Source: DASYKS01 sp035995205
GTDB lineage: Bacteria > Acidobacteriota > Thermoanaerobaculia > Multivoradales > UBA5704
DNA length: 64,000 nt
NCBI GenBank assembly: GCA_035995205.1
Contig: DASYKS010000017.1
Span: 151,169 to 215,168, forward strand
Direction: 5' to 3'
Part shown: positions 61,760-64,000 of the stretch, one piece after another
Layout of the letters: each line of letters starts with the position of its first letter
How positions within the stretch are numbered: position 1 is the first letter of the stretch
The notes under the pieces: generated by a model
What the model saw: the letters and a program-made list of their open reading frames with translations, nothing else
What the model was told of the DNA's origin: nothing
Database searches by the model: none
Position numbers and translations under genes: made by a program

Positions 61760-63208
61760 ATGATCCGGCCAATGTTCGACCGCCCGAACCGTTTCTCCCC
61801 TTTCGAACGCAAGCGCCGAGCCGTCTCGCGGATCGCGCTCTATGCGAGCGCCTTGGGCGTCGCCGGAATCGCGATCGCCTTCGTCTCGCTGCTCGAACGC
61901 CCGCTGCGACGGCTCGCCTCCGAGAAGCTCGACACGCGCGACTATCTCCATCTGCCGGCGGTCGACGAGCTTCGCCGCTACGTCCGGATCGACACTTCGG
62001 ACGCGACCGGCGACGAGATCGCGGGGGCTCGTTTCCTGGCCGGTGAGCTTGCCGCGGCGGGCATTCCTTCCCACATCGAGACGATGGGGCCGAGGAAGGC
62101 GAACCTGTGGGCCGTGCTGGAGGGCAAGGACCCACGCGCGATCGTGCTGCATCATCACATCGACGTCGAGGACATCCACCCGAACGAAAACTGGTTCGCG
62201 CCGCCGTTCGAAGGGCGGATCGAGATGCCTTGGATGTACGGCCGCGGCACCTTCGACATGAAGAGCGTCGGAATCGCCCAACTGCGTGCCCTGATCGCGC
62301 TGAAAAAAAGCGGCCGGCCGCTCCAACGCTCGGTGATCTTTCTCGCCACCAGCAGCGAGGAGACCGGCAGCGACCTCGGCGTGCGCTGGCTGCTCGACCA
62401 CCGCCGCGACCTGGTTTCCCGTTTCGGCCTGGTGCTCACGGAAGGCGGCTTTCTGGAAGCGCGGACCCGCGACGACATCAAGTACTGGGGCATCGAGATC
62501 GGCCAGAAGCACTACGTCGACCTGGACCTCTGCGGCCCGGATCGCGCGCCTCTGGACCAGATCCACGACTTCCTCGCCGCGGCGCAGGGGGAAACGATCG
62601 GACTGCGCCTGCTGCCCGAGGTCCGCGACTACATGAAGCGCTACGCCCCTTCGCGGGACCACCCTTGGCTCCGCCAGGCGCTCGCCGATCCCGACGCCCT
62701 GGTGCGCGACCCTCTGGAGTTCTCGAAGCTCCCGCGCTACCTCAAGGGCTTCTTCCGCGACGAGGCGCTGCCGCTCGACGTGGAGGCCGATGCGGCGGGA
62801 GGATTCCGGCTACGGGTGATCCTGCATCTGCTTCGGGACACCCAGGTCGCCGAGGCGTTCCCTCGCCTGGTCCCCCCCGGCCTGCTCCACGGCCTGGCGT
62901 ACCAAATCTCCGACCCGGCGGGTCCGGCCGGGCCGAGCCCCGCGGACAGCGCCGACTTCGCGACGATCCGAAAGACTCTTGCGGACAGCTATCCGGAGGC
63001 GACGATCGGACCGGCGCTGCTGCCGTGGACCGCGACCGATTCGCGCTTCTTTCGCGCCGCGGGCATTCCTTCCTACGGCCTGTCGCCGTTCCTGATTCTG
63101 AGCACCGACACGCTCCAGGTGGACAACGCGAACGAGCGGATGGCGCTGCCGGGCTTCGTCGACGGGGTCGAATTGTACGAAAGCATCCTCTCCCGCCTCG
63201 CGCTTTGA
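61760..63208 (+). CDS. M20-family metallopeptidase, membrane-anchored
   Basis: 482 residues from an ATG at 61760 (another at 61772 is equally possible). One N-terminal membrane segment (IALYASALGVAGIAIAFVSL) is followed by the catalytic domain. Metal ligands are in IVLHHHIDVEDIHP and YGRGTFDMKSVGIAQL, and the catalytic Glu pair is in LATSSEETGSDLGVRWLL. The family cleaves di/tripeptides, acyl-amino acids or carboxypeptidase substrates. Being anchored at the membrane, it would act on the extracytoplasmic side. Confidence 0.9.
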   Translation: MIRPMFDRPNRFSPFERKRRAVSRIALYASALGVAGIAIAFVSLLERPLRRLASEKLDTRDYLHLPAVDELRRYVRIDTSDATGDEIAGARFLAGELAAAGIPSHIETMGPRKANLWAVLEGKDPRAIVLHHHIDVEDIHPNENWFAPPFEGRIEMPWMYGRGTFDMKSVGIAQLRALIALKKSGRPLQRSVIFLATSSEETGSDLGVRWLLDHRRDLVSRFGLVLTEGGFLEARTRDDIKYWGIEIGQKHYVDLDLCGPDRAPLDQIHDFLAAAQGETIGLRLLPEVRDYMKRYAPSRDHPWLRQALADPDALVRDPLEFSKLPRYLKGFFRDEALPLDVEADAAGGFRLRVILHLLRDTQVAEAFPRLVPPGLLHGLAYQISDPAGPAGPSPADSADFATIRKTLADSYPEATIGPALLPWTATDSRFFRAAGIPSYGLSPFLILSTDTLQVDNANERMALPGFVDGVELYESILSRLAL

Positions 63209-63294
63209 CATTTTTTGCCATCCTCCCTGGTCAAAGATTGTCTGGCGGATGGAAGAAGACCCTGATTTCTCAACGATTTCCTCGGCTTTCGGCC

Positions 63295-63310
63295 TGGCAC
63301 GATGCCTGCT
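63295..63310 (+). promoter_or_regulatory. Putative sigma-54 promoter of the pilin gene
   Basis: TGGCACGATGCCTGCT fits the -24/-12 consensus TGGCACR-N4-TTGCW with one mismatch and the exact GG-GC spacing. It lies about 70 nt before the pilin start codon, leaving a sensible 5' leader. pilA genes are sigma-54-dependent in several Proteobacteria and Myxobacteria. Confidence 0.6.
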
Positions 63311-63378
63311 TTATCGATAGGCAAAACCCATGGAATTGGCCGTGGGAGCAGTCTGGTAGAAAGAATAGGGAGGAGCCA

Positions 63379-63894
63379 ATGCTCAACCGTCTTCGCAAGC
63401 GTCAGAAGGGCTTCACGCTCATCGAGCTTCTCATCGTCGTCGCGATCATCGGCATCATCGCGGCCTTGCTGATTCCGAACTTCCTCGATGCGCTCCAGAA
63501 AGCCAAGCAGAAGCGGACCGTCGCCGACATGCGCAACACCGGCACCGCGATGTTCTCGTGGTTGACCGACCAGGTCGGCGCCGCCGCCGCCGGTCAGAAC
63601 ACGGTCGCGCTCGGCTCGTACGACACGATCACCCAAGCCGCATTGAGCACCCTGCTGGTCCCGGTCTACATGCAGGACGTACCGAAGGTCGACGGCTGGA
63701 AGGGCGACTACGACTTCTATCTGAAGACCGGCTCGAAGGTTCTCGAGCAGCAAGTCATGTTGATCCGCAGCAAGGGCCGCGGCGGCGCGGCGGATGCCGG
63801 TCCGTTCACCGTCACCTCCTTCGACCCGACCGACTACGCGCAGGACATCGTCTGGGCCGACGGCTTCTTCGTCCGCTGGCCGCAGAAGCAGTAA
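63379..63894 (+). CDS. Type IV pilin-like protein (prepilin)
   Basis: 171 residues from an ATG at 63379 with GGGAGGAG upstream. The short basic leader MLNRLRKRQKG is followed by the class III cleavage/methylation site FTLIELLIVVAIIGIIAALL with Glu at +5. The rest is a small globular domain (GWKGDYDFYLKTGSKVLEQQ) with no C-terminal cysteine pair, closer to GspG/short pilins than to classic PilA. A transcript terminator follows. Confidence 0.93.
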   Translation: MLNRLRKRQKGFTLIELLIVVAIIGIIAALLIPNFLDALQKAKQKRTVADMRNTGTAMFSWLTDQVGAAAAGQNTVALGSYDTITQAALSTLLVPVYMQDVPKVDGWKGDYDFYLKTGSKVLEQQVMLIRSKGRGGAADAGPFTVTSFDPTDYAQDIVWADGFFVRWPQKQ

Positions 63895-63933
63895 CTCGCG
63901 GTATCCCTCTCCACTGTCTGTTGGAGGCTCGGT

Positions 63934-63978
63934 CAGAGGGGGGTGTCGTCTCAGGCGATACCCTCCGCTTTTTTCGAG
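63934..63978 (+). terminator. Probable terminator of the pilin gene
   Basis: GAGGGGGGTGTCG and CGATACCCTC can pair with a few mismatches around a TCTCAGG loop, followed by GCTTTTTTC. The stem is imperfect but the T-run is clear. Confidence 0.6.
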
Positions 63979-64000
63979 CCTGAAGTCCAGCCGCCGCGAC

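Overview
The window is 64 kb of a high-GC Gram-negative chromosome. The gene families fit Acidobacteriota, probably of the Thermoanaerobaculia/Holophagae type: a TonB-dependent receptor with an N-terminal carboxypeptidase-regulatory domain, a Hanks-type kinase, many TPR proteins, a sulfatase-like TPR lipoprotein, a fused two-subunit E1 dehydrogenase, an Sdh1-like succinate dehydrogenase, a TMTC-like membrane protein and a type IV pilin. The taxonomic call is inferred from gene content; there is no rRNA or tRNA gene in the window.

Layout. 0-4 kb: 3' end of a kinase/TPR gene, a DUF433 protein, a palindromic repeat and the fused E1 dehydrogenase. 4-9.7 kb: a TIR-NACHT-pentapeptide-WD40 protein flanked on both sides by short-period tandem repeat arrays, then a hairpin-rich noncoding stretch. 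9.7-31.6 kb: mostly housekeeping and envelope genes (Ser/Thr kinase, sulfatase-like lipoprotein, TonB receptor, OmpA protein, FtsX/FtsE/GatB, ABC exporter, YfcH-like epimerase, HD hydrolase, PLP decarboxylase, TatT-like TPR protein, CDF transporter). 31.6-33.3 kb: a decayed accessory island with a frameshifted gene, a broken antitoxin/toxin pair, a repeat array and an echo of the CDF 3' end. 33.3-55.8 kb: LytS/LytTR two-component pair followed by a CHAP hydrolase, membrane proteins, Fur, a double CAP-domain lipoprotein, amino-acid and MFS transporters, an ABC-F ATPase, YefM/YoeB, NDH-2, sdhCAB and a TMTC-like protein. 55.8-58.7 kb: a second accessory region with a repeat array, an IS630 transposase remnant, a low-GC membrane protein, a DegT gene fragment, a Cys-rich peptide that looks like a class I lanthipeptide precursor, and a long repeat array. 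58.7-64 kb: DegT aminotransferase, a membrane glycosyltransferase-like protein, an M20 peptidase and a pilin with a probable sigma-54 promoter.

Most notable are five noncoding arrays of degenerate 21-22 bp units (about 3966-4273, 8887-9153, 32817-33026, 55918-56022, 58436-58729). They fall into three sequence families. Two families recur at separate loci, and every array sits in an accessory or decayed region. Two flank the TIR-NACHT gene, one abuts an IS630 remnant, one abuts a broken toxin-antitoxin locus, and one lies between the RiPP-like precursor and the DegT gene. Neither their function nor their means of spread can be read from this window.
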